Shown here: piece by piece, positions 54,776 through 62,694 of the stretch
How positions within the stretch are numbered: position 1 is the first letter of the stretch
Layout: each line of letters opens with the position of its first letter
Source: Pollutimonas sp035515055
Lineage (GTDB): Bacteria > Pseudomonadota > Gammaproteobacteria > Burkholderiales > Burkholderiaceae_B
Assembly (NCBI GenBank): GCA_035515055.1
Contig: DATJBV010000047.1
Span: 1-64,000, forward strand
DNA length: 64,000 nt
Reading direction: 5' to 3'
Translations under genes and position numbers: made by a program
The notes under the pieces: generated by a model
The model's database searches: none
Told to the model about the DNA's origin: nothing
Seen by the model: only the letters and a program-made list of their open reading frames with translations

Positions 54776-55646
54776 GGCCGAGTAATCCTTGTGGGCGAAA
54801 AATCAAGACAATGGCCACGACCATGAACATGACGATGGTTGCCGTGGGCAAATCGAAGTAGTAGGAGCCGAAGCTCTCTACCGTTGCTATCAGGAAACTG
54901 GCAATGATGGCGCCGCTGATACTGCCCAGACCTCCGATGATGACAATCATGAAGCCTTTGATGAGGAACTCGCCTCCCATGGAGGGCAATATGACGGCAA
55001 GCGGCGCGATCAGGCCGCCGGCGAGCGCCGATAGAGCCGTACCGAGCAGGAATCCGTAGGCGGCGATTTTCCGGTACGGGATGCCTTGCAATGCCGCCGC
55101 TTCACGATCCAGAGCCACGGCACGCAACGCGACCCCGAGCTTCGTTCGCAACACAACAAAAAGCAGGCCCACCGTCGTAATGAGCGCCAGCACGCAAATA
55201 AGCAACTTCTGCAATGCGACGGCCCCACCGAAAATTGATATGGTGCCGTCCACAAGCGGCTCAACCGAGCGCGGATAGCCACCGAATATGCCTTGCATGA
55301 CGCCTTGCAACATCAGGACCAAGCCAAGCGAGATGATGAATCCGGACGTCTCGTCGCCCAGGAACCGTGCGAAGCCAAAGCGAAAAATTAACGCCGCCAA
55401 GATGAGCAATACCAGCATGGACGCCACGAAAGCAAGCAGGTACTGGGGAATTAGCGGCAAATCCAGGCGGCTGCTCATCCATCCCACTTGAACGGACACG
55501 AGGATGGCAGTCAGGCTGAAGAACTCGCCGTGCGCAAAATTGATGATGCGCATGACGCCGAATATAAGCGTCAACCCCAATGAGAAAAGCACATAGACTG
55601 CGCCTATCTGGATAGCGTTGACCAATAACTGAACAAGGGTGTCCAT
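54762..55646 (-). CDS. livH: HAAT ABC transporter permease LivH (second system)
   Basis: A 294-residue permease. MDTLVQLLVNAIQIGAVYVL at the start, MRIINFAHGEFFSLTAIL and RAVALDREAAALQGIPY (coupling loop) are diagnostic. The start at 55646 has AAAGG upstream; the longer frame to 55772 extends into the binding-protein gene. A perfect palindromic hairpin lies between it and the binding-protein gene. Confidence 0.93.
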   Translation of the reverse strand: MDTLVQLLVNAIQIGAVYVLFSLGLTLIFGVMRIINFAHGEFFSLTAILVSVQVGWMSSRLDLPLIPQYLLAFVASMLVLLILAALIFRFGFARFLGDETSGFIISLGLVLMLQGVMQGIFGGYPRSVEPLVDGTISIFGGAVALQKLLICVLALITTVGLLFVVLRTKLGVALRAVALDREAAALQGIPYRKIAAYGFLLGTALSALAGGLIAPLAVILPSMGGEFLIKGFMIVIIGGLGSISGAIIASFLIATVESFGSYYFDLPTATIVMFMVVAIVLIFRPQGLLGRVVK

Positions 55647-55665
55647 TCGCTGACCTTTGTATGCG

Positions 55666-55687
55666 CCTGGGGTGCGCGCACCCCAGG
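55666..55687 (-). promoter_or_regulatory. Perfect 22-nt palindrome between binding-protein and livH genes
   Basis: CCTGGGGTGCGCGCACCCCAGG is its own reverse complement and folds into a 9-bp stem with a GCGC loop. It starts 20 nt after the binding-protein stop. There is no U-tract, so an mRNA 3'-end stabiliser or attenuator is more likely than a full terminator. Confidence 0.6.
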
Positions 55688-55707
55688 GACGTAGTGACGG
55701 GCGGGTA

Positions 55708-56898
55708 TTACTTGCCGAGTTTTTTCTGAAGTTCCGCGGGGTTGATGCGCTCGATCTCGACTGCCACACCATCCTTGACTTGGCTGATGATCACCGGCAG
55801 CAGCATCTGGTTCGGCATCCCGTAGGTATCTTTGAGTCCAAAACCGGCCGGCCCGTAAGACGACTCGAACACCGTCTCGGGCAATGCCTTCGCCAGCACG
55901 AGCGGATCGATCGTGCCCGTTTTCTCGATAGCCGCTTTCAAGGCGGCGATCGAATCCCAGGGACTGATAGTGACTTGGTCTAACGGCTGTTTAAGCTCGG
56001 TCAGCGCCCGGCTGTTGAGCTCACGCTCGAGGGGGGTAGCATTGGCCGACCCGAAAGTGGCGGCTAGGCCAAGATAAACACCTTCGGCAGCTTTTCCGCC
56101 GGTGCTTACCAAGGCGTGCGACCCGGATCCGGCGGGCGCCAGCTTGACGCCGTCCCAGCCCTGAACAGCCAATTCCTTGAATAATTGGCCGGCATTGGGC
56201 AATGGCATGCCGCCCACGTCGACGATGTCGGGCTTCGTTGCGGCGACCCTGGTGGCGATCGGCGAAAAGTCGGTCGTACTGCGGTCCACAAGGTCGTTTC
56301 CGACAATTTCGTAGCCCATGCTTTCCCAGACGGCCACCGATGCGGCCTGTATGTCCTGGCCAGTGGCGTCGTTGGGATTCAACACGGCAACACGCTTGGC
56401 CTTGGGATATGTTTCCTTGATGTAGGAATACATAGGCTCAAGAATCTCGCCGGGGCTGTTAAGCATGGTGAAAGTCAGAGGAAACTTTTCGCCCCTTAAC
56501 CTTTTGCCCCAGGCGCCGGTGAAATGCAGCACGCCACGACGCTCGGACAGCGCCTGAAGGGCACTGACCGCCGCCGTGGACTGCGTGGCAATAATGTGCT
56601 TGATGCCGTCCCGGACGATTAATGTTTGCGCAACCTTGGCGCCTTCCGTGGCGGTGTACTTGTTGTCGTACGCCACGATCTCGAGTTTGTAAGTCTTACC
56701 ATCCGCCTTGATGCCGCCCTGATCATTGATGTGCTTGGCGGCTTGTTGGGCCGTCCAGACAGCCGCCGTGCCATAAAACGCGCCCGGGCCGGACAGGATC
56801 GCAGACATGCCGAGCTTCAGCGTTTCGTCCGCCTGCGCAGGAGCGCCAACCGCCAGGGCCATTGCCGCGACTGCCAACATTGCCTTGATGCTTTTCAT
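55708..56898 (-). CDS. HAAT transporter periplasmic substrate-binding protein (second system)
   Basis: A 396-residue periplasmic binding protein. Signal peptide MKSIKAMLAVAAMALAVGAP-AQA precedes DETLKLGMSAILSGPGAFYGTA, the family's first strand and ligand loop. The start at 56898 has GGAGGAA 5 nt upstream. It differs markedly from the LivK-type protein at 4.3-5.5 kb, so a different ligand is expected. First gene of the leftward operon and divergent from the acyl-CoA carboxylase operon, which suggests that the ligand feeds that pathway (inference). Confidence 0.9.
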   Translation of the reverse strand: MKSIKAMLAVAAMALAVGAPAQADETLKLGMSAILSGPGAFYGTAAVWTAQQAAKHINDQGGIKADGKTYKLEIVAYDNKYTATEGAKVAQTLIVRDGIKHIIATQSTAAVSALQALSERRGVLHFTGAWGKRLRGEKFPLTFTMLNSPGEILEPMYSYIKETYPKAKRVAVLNPNDATGQDIQAASVAVWESMGYEIVGNDLVDRSTTDFSPIATRVAATKPDIVDVGGMPLPNAGQLFKELAVQGWDGVKLAPAGSGSHALVSTGGKAAEGVYLGLAATFGSANATPLERELNSRALTELKQPLDQVTISPWDSIAALKAAIEKTGTIDPLVLAKALPETVFESSYGPAGFGLKDTYGMPNQMLLPVIISQVKDGVAVEIERINPAELQKKLGK

Positions 56899-57017
56899 TT
56901 TGTTCCTCCAAAGAGTGGTCGTGTGGTCGGTAAAGAACCGCCTGCTACTTGTAGTTATTAGAGACTTCAACAGCAGACTAACACCAACTTTCTGACGTGT
57001 CGAGAAAAAAGTGATTT

Positions 57018-57069
57018 AACATTCATTGTTCATTTTTTGTTGACAGGCCGCGTCGGGTGCTGGCATAGT
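57018..57069 (+). promoter_or_regulatory. Promoter and possible operator of the carboxylase operon
   Basis: A consensus TTGACA (57040-57045) is followed after 18 bp by TGG-CATAGT, an extended -10 (hexamer 57064-57069); transcription would start near 57076, giving a ~42-nt leader. Just upstream, AACA-TTCAT-TGTT (57018-57030) is a short inverted repeat that could bind a repressor. No regulator gene is visible in the window. Confidence 0.55.
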
Positions 57070-57117
57070 CTGGCTGATTACATCGTCCATCTTGTTCAGC
57101 GAGCAACCGAAATCACC

Positions 57118-58731
57118 ATGCCACAATTCCAATCCACCGTAGATCCCGACAGCGCATCCTTCCAAGAAAACAGGCGGGCCATGTTGGCGCTGGTCGAGGA
57201 AGTCGCCGCCTTCGAGCGCAAGGTATCGGACCGGTCCGCGGCAGCAAAATCCAAGTTCGAAGCGCGTAAACAACTGCTGCCGCGTGAGCGGCTGGCGCAG
57301 TTGTTCGACCGCGGAACTGCAGTGGTAAGCCTGACGCCGCTGGCTGGCCTCGGGATGCACGACGACGACGGAAAAGACAACGTGCTGGGCGGCGCCGTCA
57401 TTGCGCAGATCGGCTTCGTCAGGGGAACGCGGGTCGTTGCCATTGCCAACGACAGCGCGATCAAGGGCGGCGCCACAACGCCCATGGGGCTGAAAAAATA
57501 TCTGCGCGCACAGGAAATCGCCCTGGAGAACCGCTTGCCCGTCATATTGCTGGTCGAAAGCGCTGGGGCCAACCTCGCCTACCAGACGGAACTGTTCGCC
57601 GAGGGCGGCCGGCGCTTTTTCAACATGGCGCGCCTGTCGGCGGCCGGTATCCCGCAAATATCGGTGGTGCATGGCTCATGCACCGCCGGCGGTGCCTATC
57701 TTCCGGGCATGTCCGACTACTGCATCATGGTGCGCGGACGCGCCAAGGTTTTCCTGGCGGGCCCGCCGCTCCTCAAAGCCGCCACAGGGGAAATTACAGA
57801 AGATGAAGACCTGGGCGGAGCCGACATGCACGCCACCGTTTCGGGCAGCGCCGAGTTCCTGGCGGACGACGACGCTCACGCCATCGGCATTGCGCGCGAT
57901 ATCGTAGGTTCGCTAGGCTGGCAGGCAAGCCGTACCACGCAGCGGGAATGGCGTGAGCCGGAGCTTTCGCCGGACGAGCTGGCAGGTGTTGTGCCCGTCG
58001 ATTACCGCAAGCGCTACGATGTGCGCGAGGTGGTTGCCCGCCTCGTCGATGGATCAGAATTCGTCGATTTCAAACCTGACTTCGGCTCTCAGATTTTTTG
58101 CGGCTTCGGCGCGATTGAAGGAACGCAATGCGGCTTTATCGGCAATAACGGACCTATCTTCCCGGATGCCGCCGCCAAGGCGACCCAGTTCATCCAGTTG
58201 TGCACCCAGGCGCGAAAACCAATTATTTACCTTCAGAACACGACCGGTTTCATGGTGGGTCGCGAAATGGAACGTGCCGGCATGATCAAGCACGGCGCGA
58301 AAATGATACAGGCCGTTTCCAACGCGCCTGTGCCCAGCATCACGCTGCTGATAGGAGCCTCATTTGGTGCCGGCAATTTTGGAATGTGCGGACGTTCATA
58401 CAACCCACGCTTCATTTTTGCCTGGCCAAACTCGCGCATTTCCATCATGGGCGGCGAGCAGGCCGCCACCGTGATGGAGATCGTGACCAGTCAGAAACTG
58501 GCACGCCAGGGCAAGCAGCCTGACGCCGCCCGCATGGCGACGCGCCGCAACGAAATCATTGCCAAAGTCGAGGCCGACTCGGCCGCCCTGGCCGCCACGG
58601 GCCGGATGTGGGACGACGGCATCATCGACCCGCGCGACAGCCGCCGCATCCTTGCCTTTTGCCTGGCATCCTGGCGGGAAGCCCAATTGCGCGAACTTCA
58701 ACCGCTTACTTTCGGCGTTAGCCGCATATAA
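57118..58731 (+). CDS. Acyl-CoA carboxylase carboxyltransferase (beta) subunit, geranyl/methylcrotonyl-CoA type (AtuC-like)
   Basis: A 537-residue biotin-dependent carboxyltransferase of the methylcrotonyl/geranyl-CoA carboxylase class. Acyl-CoA and carboxybiotin oxyanion loops are GSCTAGGAYLPGMSDY and GASFGAGNFGMCGR. KAATGEI and NTTGFMVGREME are class signatures. Start ATG 57118 is where similarity begins; its ribosome site is weak. It pairs with the biotin carboxylase subunit three genes downstream. Order beta-dehydrogenase-hydratase-alpha matches atuCDEF. Distinguishing geranyl- from methylcrotonyl-CoA preference needs alignment of active-site residues; the AtuA-family neighbour favours a terpenoid-type substrate. 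Confidence 0.88.
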   Translation: MPQFQSTVDPDSASFQENRRAMLALVEEVAAFERKVSDRSAAAKSKFEARKQLLPRERLAQLFDRGTAVVSLTPLAGLGMHDDDGKDNVLGGAVIAQIGFVRGTRVVAIANDSAIKGGATTPMGLKKYLRAQEIALENRLPVILLVESAGANLAYQTELFAEGGRRFFNMARLSAAGIPQISVVHGSCTAGGAYLPGMSDYCIMVRGRAKVFLAGPPLLKAATGEITEDEDLGGADMHATVSGSAEFLADDDAHAIGIARDIVGSLGWQASRTTQREWREPELSPDELAGVVPVDYRKRYDVREVVARLVDGSEFVDFKPDFGSQIFCGFGAIEGTQCGFIGNNGPIFPDAAAKATQFIQLCTQARKPIIYLQNTTGFMVGREMERAGMIKHGAKMIQAVSNAPVPSITLLIGASFGAGNFGMCGRSYNPRFIFAWPNSRISIMGGEQAATVMEIVTSQKLARQGKQPDAARMATRRNEIIAKVEADSAALAATGRMWDDGIIDPRDSRRILAFCLASWREAQLRELQPLTFGVSRI

Positions 58732-58754
58732 CTAGAGTCTTAGGAGACAGTGCC

Positions 58755-59927
58755 ATGCCTTTCGGCCCAGAACATCTTGAGTTGCGCCGGTCGCTAGACC
58801 GTTTTATTGCCACCGAAATCAATCCTTATGTGGCCGAATGGGAAGACGCCGAGCAATTTCCCAGCCACGAGCTATTCAAGAAGGCCGGCAATGCCGGATT
58901 TCTTGGCATCAGCAAGCCCGTCGAGTATGGCGGCATGGGCCTTGACTATAGCTACAGCACGGTCTGGGCCGAGGCATTGGGTACCATTCATTGCGGCGGC
59001 GTGGCCTCGGCCATAGGCGTGCAGACCGACATGTGCACGCCGGCCCTGGCGAATCATGGCAGCGACGAACTGCGCCGCGAATTTCTTGCGCCCACCATTG
59101 CGGGCGACATCGTGGGGTGCATAGGCGTCAGCGAAACGGGCGCCGGTTCCGACGTTGCCAGCATCAAGACATTCGCGCGCCGCGACGGCGACGACTACAT
59201 CATCAATGGCGGCAAAATGTGGATATCCAACGGCATAAAGGCCGACTGGATGTGCCTGCTCGCCAACACCAGCAATGACAACGGGCCGCATCGCAACAAG
59301 TCGTTGATTGTGCTGCCCATGAACACAAAGGGTATACAACGCGACGTCAAGCTGCGCAAGCTGGGCCTTTGGTGCTCCGACACAGCACAAATCTTCTTCG
59401 ACGATGTTCGCGTCCCGAGCCGCTATGTCATCGGCGAAGAAGGCATGGGATTCGTCTACCAGATGGAACAGTTCGCCGAAGAACGCCTGTTCGCCGCCGC
59501 GCGCACCGTAAGCCAGATGGAAGGCCTTGTTATCGATACGATCGACTACACCCGTTCACGCCAGGCGTTTGGGAAGCCGCTGCTGGACAACCAATGGATC
59601 CATTACACATTAAGCGACCTGTATACCGAAGTGGAAGCGTTGCGCGCCTTGACCTATTCAACGGTCGATAAATACGTTGCCGGCGAGGACGTCCGGCTTT
59701 TGACAGCCATGGCCAAGCTCAAGGCGGGCAAGTTGGTGCGCACCATCCCTGATCAGTGCCTGCAATTCTGGGGCGGCGCCGGATACCTGTGGGAATCCAA
59801 GGTGTCGCGCATGATGCGCGATTCGCGCCTGGTGGCAATTGGCGGGGGTGCAAACGAAGTGATGATGGCCATTATTTCGAAGGAGCTTGGCATTCTTCCC
59901 GGCCGCAAGCAACAGGGCGACCAATGA
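58755..59927 (+). CDS. Acyl-CoA dehydrogenase (AtuD / isovaleryl-CoA type)
   Basis: A 390-residue FAD enzyme making the alpha,beta-double bond. GCIGVSETGAGSDVASIKT (121-139) and YIINGGKMWISNG are FAD/substrate signatures. The catalytic base appears to be E243 in EERLFAA, the helix-G position used by isovaleryl-CoA and long-chain dehydrogenases. The usual C-terminal Glu position reads AIGGGANE (Gly). That fits a branched-chain substrate such as citronellyl-CoA. AGGAGA lies 8 nt before the start. Its stop overlaps the hydratase start by 4 nt. Confidence 0.9.
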   Translation: MPFGPEHLELRRSLDRFIATEINPYVAEWEDAEQFPSHELFKKAGNAGFLGISKPVEYGGMGLDYSYSTVWAEALGTIHCGGVASAIGVQTDMCTPALANHGSDELRREFLAPTIAGDIVGCIGVSETGAGSDVASIKTFARRDGDDYIINGGKMWISNGIKADWMCLLANTSNDNGPHRNKSLIVLPMNTKGIQRDVKLRKLGLWCSDTAQIFFDDVRVPSRYVIGEEGMGFVYQMEQFAEERLFAAARTVSQMEGLVIDTIDYTRSRQAFGKPLLDNQWIHYTLSDLYTEVEALRALTYSTVDKYVAGEDVRLLTAMAKLKAGKLVRTIPDQCLQFWGGAGYLWESKVSRMMRDSRLVAIGGGANEVMMAIISKELGILPGRKQQGDQ

Positions 59928-60742
59928 CGACACTCTTGCCCGTGTGCGAAACCCTGTTGCTGGAGCGATCCGGTTCCACACTTTTCCTCACGCTGAACCG
60001 ACCGCATGTGCGCAATGCCATAAATAGCCGGATGTGGGATGAGATCGAGGGCGTGTTCAGCGCAATCGCTCCCGACCGCTCGATCAAGGTAGTGGTATTG
60101 CGTGGGGCGGCCGGCGTATTCTGCGCCGGCGGCGACATATCCGAACGATCCAGCCTGCGCGATATCGACACGGGCGAACACGACCCGGTCGCCCTTCGCA
60201 ACCGGCGCGCCGGGCGTGTATTTTCGCAAATCGACAGCGCCCCTCAGGCCGTTGTGGCCGTGGTTGAAAGCTATGCGCTTGGCGGCGGCTTCGGACTTGC
60301 GTGCGTAGCCGACATCACCATTGCTGCCGCCGATGTCAAATTCGGCCTGCCCGAAGTGACGCTGGGCCTGGTCCCGGCGCAGATCCTCCCATTTTTGTTC
60401 CGGCGCATAGGAAGCGCGGAACTGCGCAGGCTGGCGCTTACCGCGGCCCGCATAGGAGCCGATGAAGCGCTGCGCATTGGCCTGGTGCACGAGGTATGCG
60501 CAGACGCTTCGGCGCTCGAAGAAAGACTGAGCCAGACTCTGGCGCACCTGGAGCGTGGAGCACCGATCGCCATTGCCACCGCCAAGCAAGTCATTGCCAT
60601 GGCGCGCGACCTGCCCGACGAGACGCTCCTGGACACCACCTCCCAAGTACTGGCGCGGTTGGTGCGTAGTCCCGAGGGCATCGAGGGCGCCATGGCTTTC
60701 AAGGAAAAACGTACACCCAATTGGCAAACACCGAGATCGTGA
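59924..60742 (+). CDS. Enoyl-CoA hydratase/isomerase family protein (AtuE-like)
   Basis: A 272-residue crotonase-fold protein. Oxyanion-hole glycines lie in FCAGGDISE (66-74) and YALGGGFGLACVADI (117-131), and a catalytic Glu at 144 in GLPEVTLGL. In Atu/Liu pathways this step hydrates isohexenyl- or methyl-glutaconyl-CoA after carboxylation. Its ATG overlaps the dehydrogenase stop by 4 nt and its stop shares one base with the biotin carboxylase ATG (TGATG), so all are co-translated. Confidence 0.88.
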   Translation: MTTLLPVCETLLLERSGSTLFLTLNRPHVRNAINSRMWDEIEGVFSAIAPDRSIKVVVLRGAAGVFCAGGDISERSSLRDIDTGEHDPVALRNRRAGRVFSQIDSAPQAVVAVVESYALGGGFGLACVADITIAAADVKFGLPEVTLGLVPAQILPFLFRRIGSAELRRLALTAARIGADEALRIGLVHEVCADASALEERLSQTLAHLERGAPIAIATAKQVIAMARDLPDETLLDTTSQVLARLVRSPEGIEGAMAFKEKRTPNWQTPRS

Positions 60743-62694
60743 TGACAACAGTAATCAGAAAAATACTCGTGGCAAACCGGGGCGAGATAGCGGCGCGCAT
60801 CCTGCGATCCATCAATAACGCGGGGTACCGCAGCATTGCTGTCTTTAGCGAGGCCGATGCGGGCGCGCCCCACGTAACCATTGCCGACCAAGCCATCTGC
60901 ATTGGACCACCGCCCGTTTCGGAGTCGTATTTATCCATACCCGCCATCATCGCAGCGGCACGCCGCACGGGCGCGGACGCCATTCATCCCGGCTACGGAT
61001 TCCTTTCCGAGAACGCGGACTTCGTTACGGCGTGCTCCGAAGCAGGCCTGCTATTCATCGGACCTAGCGCGGACAGCATACGCCTCATGGGCGACAAGCG
61101 ACTTGCCAAAAACCGCATGATCGCAGCCGGCGTGCCATGTATCCCCGGCTATCAGGGCGCTGACCAATCGCTTGGCGCCATGCGGCTTGCGGCCGCGGAA
61201 ATCGGTTACCCCCTGATGATCAAGGCAAGCGCCGGCGGCGGCGGCCGCGGCATACGCCTTATACATGCCGAAACCGAGCTGGAAGCTGCCATGAGCTCGG
61301 CCGCATCGGAAGCGCGCAATGCCTTTGGCGATGGAACGCTATACCTGGAGAAAGCTATTTTCGGTGCCCGCCACATTGAGGTGCAGGTTGTCGCAGACAG
61401 TCAAGGCACGACGTTGCACCTGGGCGAACGCGACTGCTCCGCCCAGCGGCGCAACCAGAAGGTCGTGGAAGAAGCGCCGTCGTCCGCGGTGTCTGCTGAA
61501 CTACGCAAACGCATGTGTGCCGATGCAGTCGCGGCGGCCAAGTCCATCGGCTACCTGGGGGTCGGTACGATCGAGTTCCTGTTGGATCACGAAGGCCGCC
61601 ACTACTTCCTGGAAATGAATACACGCTTGCAAGTCGAACATCCCGTCACCGAAATGGTGACCGGCCTGGATCTGGTCGATCTGCAATTGCGCATTGCCGC
61701 CGGCCAGCCGTTGGGCTTCACGCAAGAAGACGTGCATTTTCACGGGCATGCCTTCGAGGCGCGCCTGTACACCGAGGATCCCGCCGAGGGCTTCACGCCC
61801 CGCACAGGCACGGTGTCGGCATGGCGGCCAGCGATCGGCCCCCACGTACGTATCGATTCGGGCATCGTGGAGGGCCAGACAATCACGCCGTTCTACGATC
61901 CCATGGTGGCCAAGCTTATTGCATGGGGAACTACCCGGGACGATGCCAGGCGCCGTTTGGCGCGCGCGGTCGACGACACGGTGTTCATGGGCGTAGGCAA
62001 TAACCGCCGTTACTTGCATCGTTTACTGAACGACCCAGTGTTAATTGCCGGCGAGGTCACCACCGACTACCTGAATAGCCAGCAAACCCTTTGCGACCTC
62101 GAAGATACGCCGCCAATCATGAGGGCGGTGGCCGCAACCCTGTTGTGCTGGCCTGCTGCTGTAACGCTGGACGGGTGGCGACAAGGCGGCGATGGCGCCT
62201 GGACCGTCGTGTTTGCCGACTCTAGCAAGCCAGCTCAAGTACGGCGAGCCAGAAATGGGGAGGTAACGGTAACGTGGGCCGACACACAGGTGCGGTTCAT
62301 GCCGCTTGCGCGCGGCGATGGCGCCCTGCGCATTTCGACGGCGTCGGTCCAGGAGACCGTACAGTATTGCCAACGCCTTAACTCCGTGGAGGTCTGCTGG
62401 CGGGGACTCGATGCCGCCTTCGTCGAACACGACACGCGTGCGCCGGACTTGCAGGCCGGCGGCAGCGGGACACTGCGCGCACCCATGTCCGCATCCGTCA
62501 TCAATGTCATGGTCGCGGTTGGCGACCAAGTGCGGCTACATCAACCTCTTTTTGTATTGGAGGCAATGAAAATGGAGCTTGAAATCAGGGCCGAAGTGGC
62601 CGGCACCGTTATGTCCGTGAATACGAAAACCGGCGCACAGGTTTCGGCGCAACAAGTCCTGGCTGAAATTGTCAACGTAGAGGCGACATCATGA
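60742..62694 (+). CDS. Acyl-CoA carboxylase biotin carboxylase / biotin carrier (alpha) subunit (AtuF-like)
   Basis: A 650-residue alpha subunit. The biotin carboxylase N-terminus is RKILVANRGEIAARILRS. The ATP-grasp Gly-rich loop is KASAGGGGRGIR, and the active site FLEMNTRLQVEHPVTE. The BT linker region is ~450-570, and the C-terminal biotinyl domain has the biotin lysine K610 in LEAMKMELE. It carboxylates biotin and hands CO2 to the beta subunit encoded three genes upstream. The start ATG 60742 is preferred over an earlier TTG because of TGATG coupling with the hydratase gene. Confidence 0.92.
   Translation: MTTVIRKILVANRGEIAARILRSINNAGYRSIAVFSEADAGAPHVTIADQAICIGPPPVSESYLSIPAIIAAARRTGADAIHPGYGFLSENADFVTACSEAGLLFIGPSADSIRLMGDKRLAKNRMIAAGVPCIPGYQGADQSLGAMRLAAAEIGYPLMIKASAGGGGRGIRLIHAETELEAAMSSAASEARNAFGDGTLYLEKAIFGARHIEVQVVADSQGTTLHLGERDCSAQRRNQKVVEEAPSSAVSAELRKRMCADAVAAAKSIGYLGVGTIEFLLDHEGRHYFLEMNTRLQVEHPVTEMVTGLDLVDLQLRIAAGQPLGFTQEDVHFHGHAFEARLYTEDPAEGFTPRTGTVSAWRPAIGPHVRIDSGIVEGQTITPFYDPMVAKLIAWGTTRDDARRRLARAVDDTVFMGVGNNRRYLHRLLNDPVLIAGEVTTDYLNSQQTLCDLEDTPPIMRAVAATLLCWPAAVTLDGWRQGGDGAWTVVFADSSKPAQVRRARNGEVTVTWADTQVRFMPLARGDGALRISTASVQETVQYCQRLNSVEVCWRGLDAAFVEHDTRAPDLQAGGSGTLRAPMSASVINVMVAVGDQVRLHQPLFVLEAMKMELEIRAEVAGTVMSVNTKTGAQVSAQQVLAEIVNVEATS

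Noticed and set aside
57118..62694. Assignment as the leucine-degradation (liu) cluster
   Set aside because: Gene order is beta, dehydrogenase, hydratase, alpha rather than liuABCD, and an AtuA-family gene follows; kept as the main alternative.
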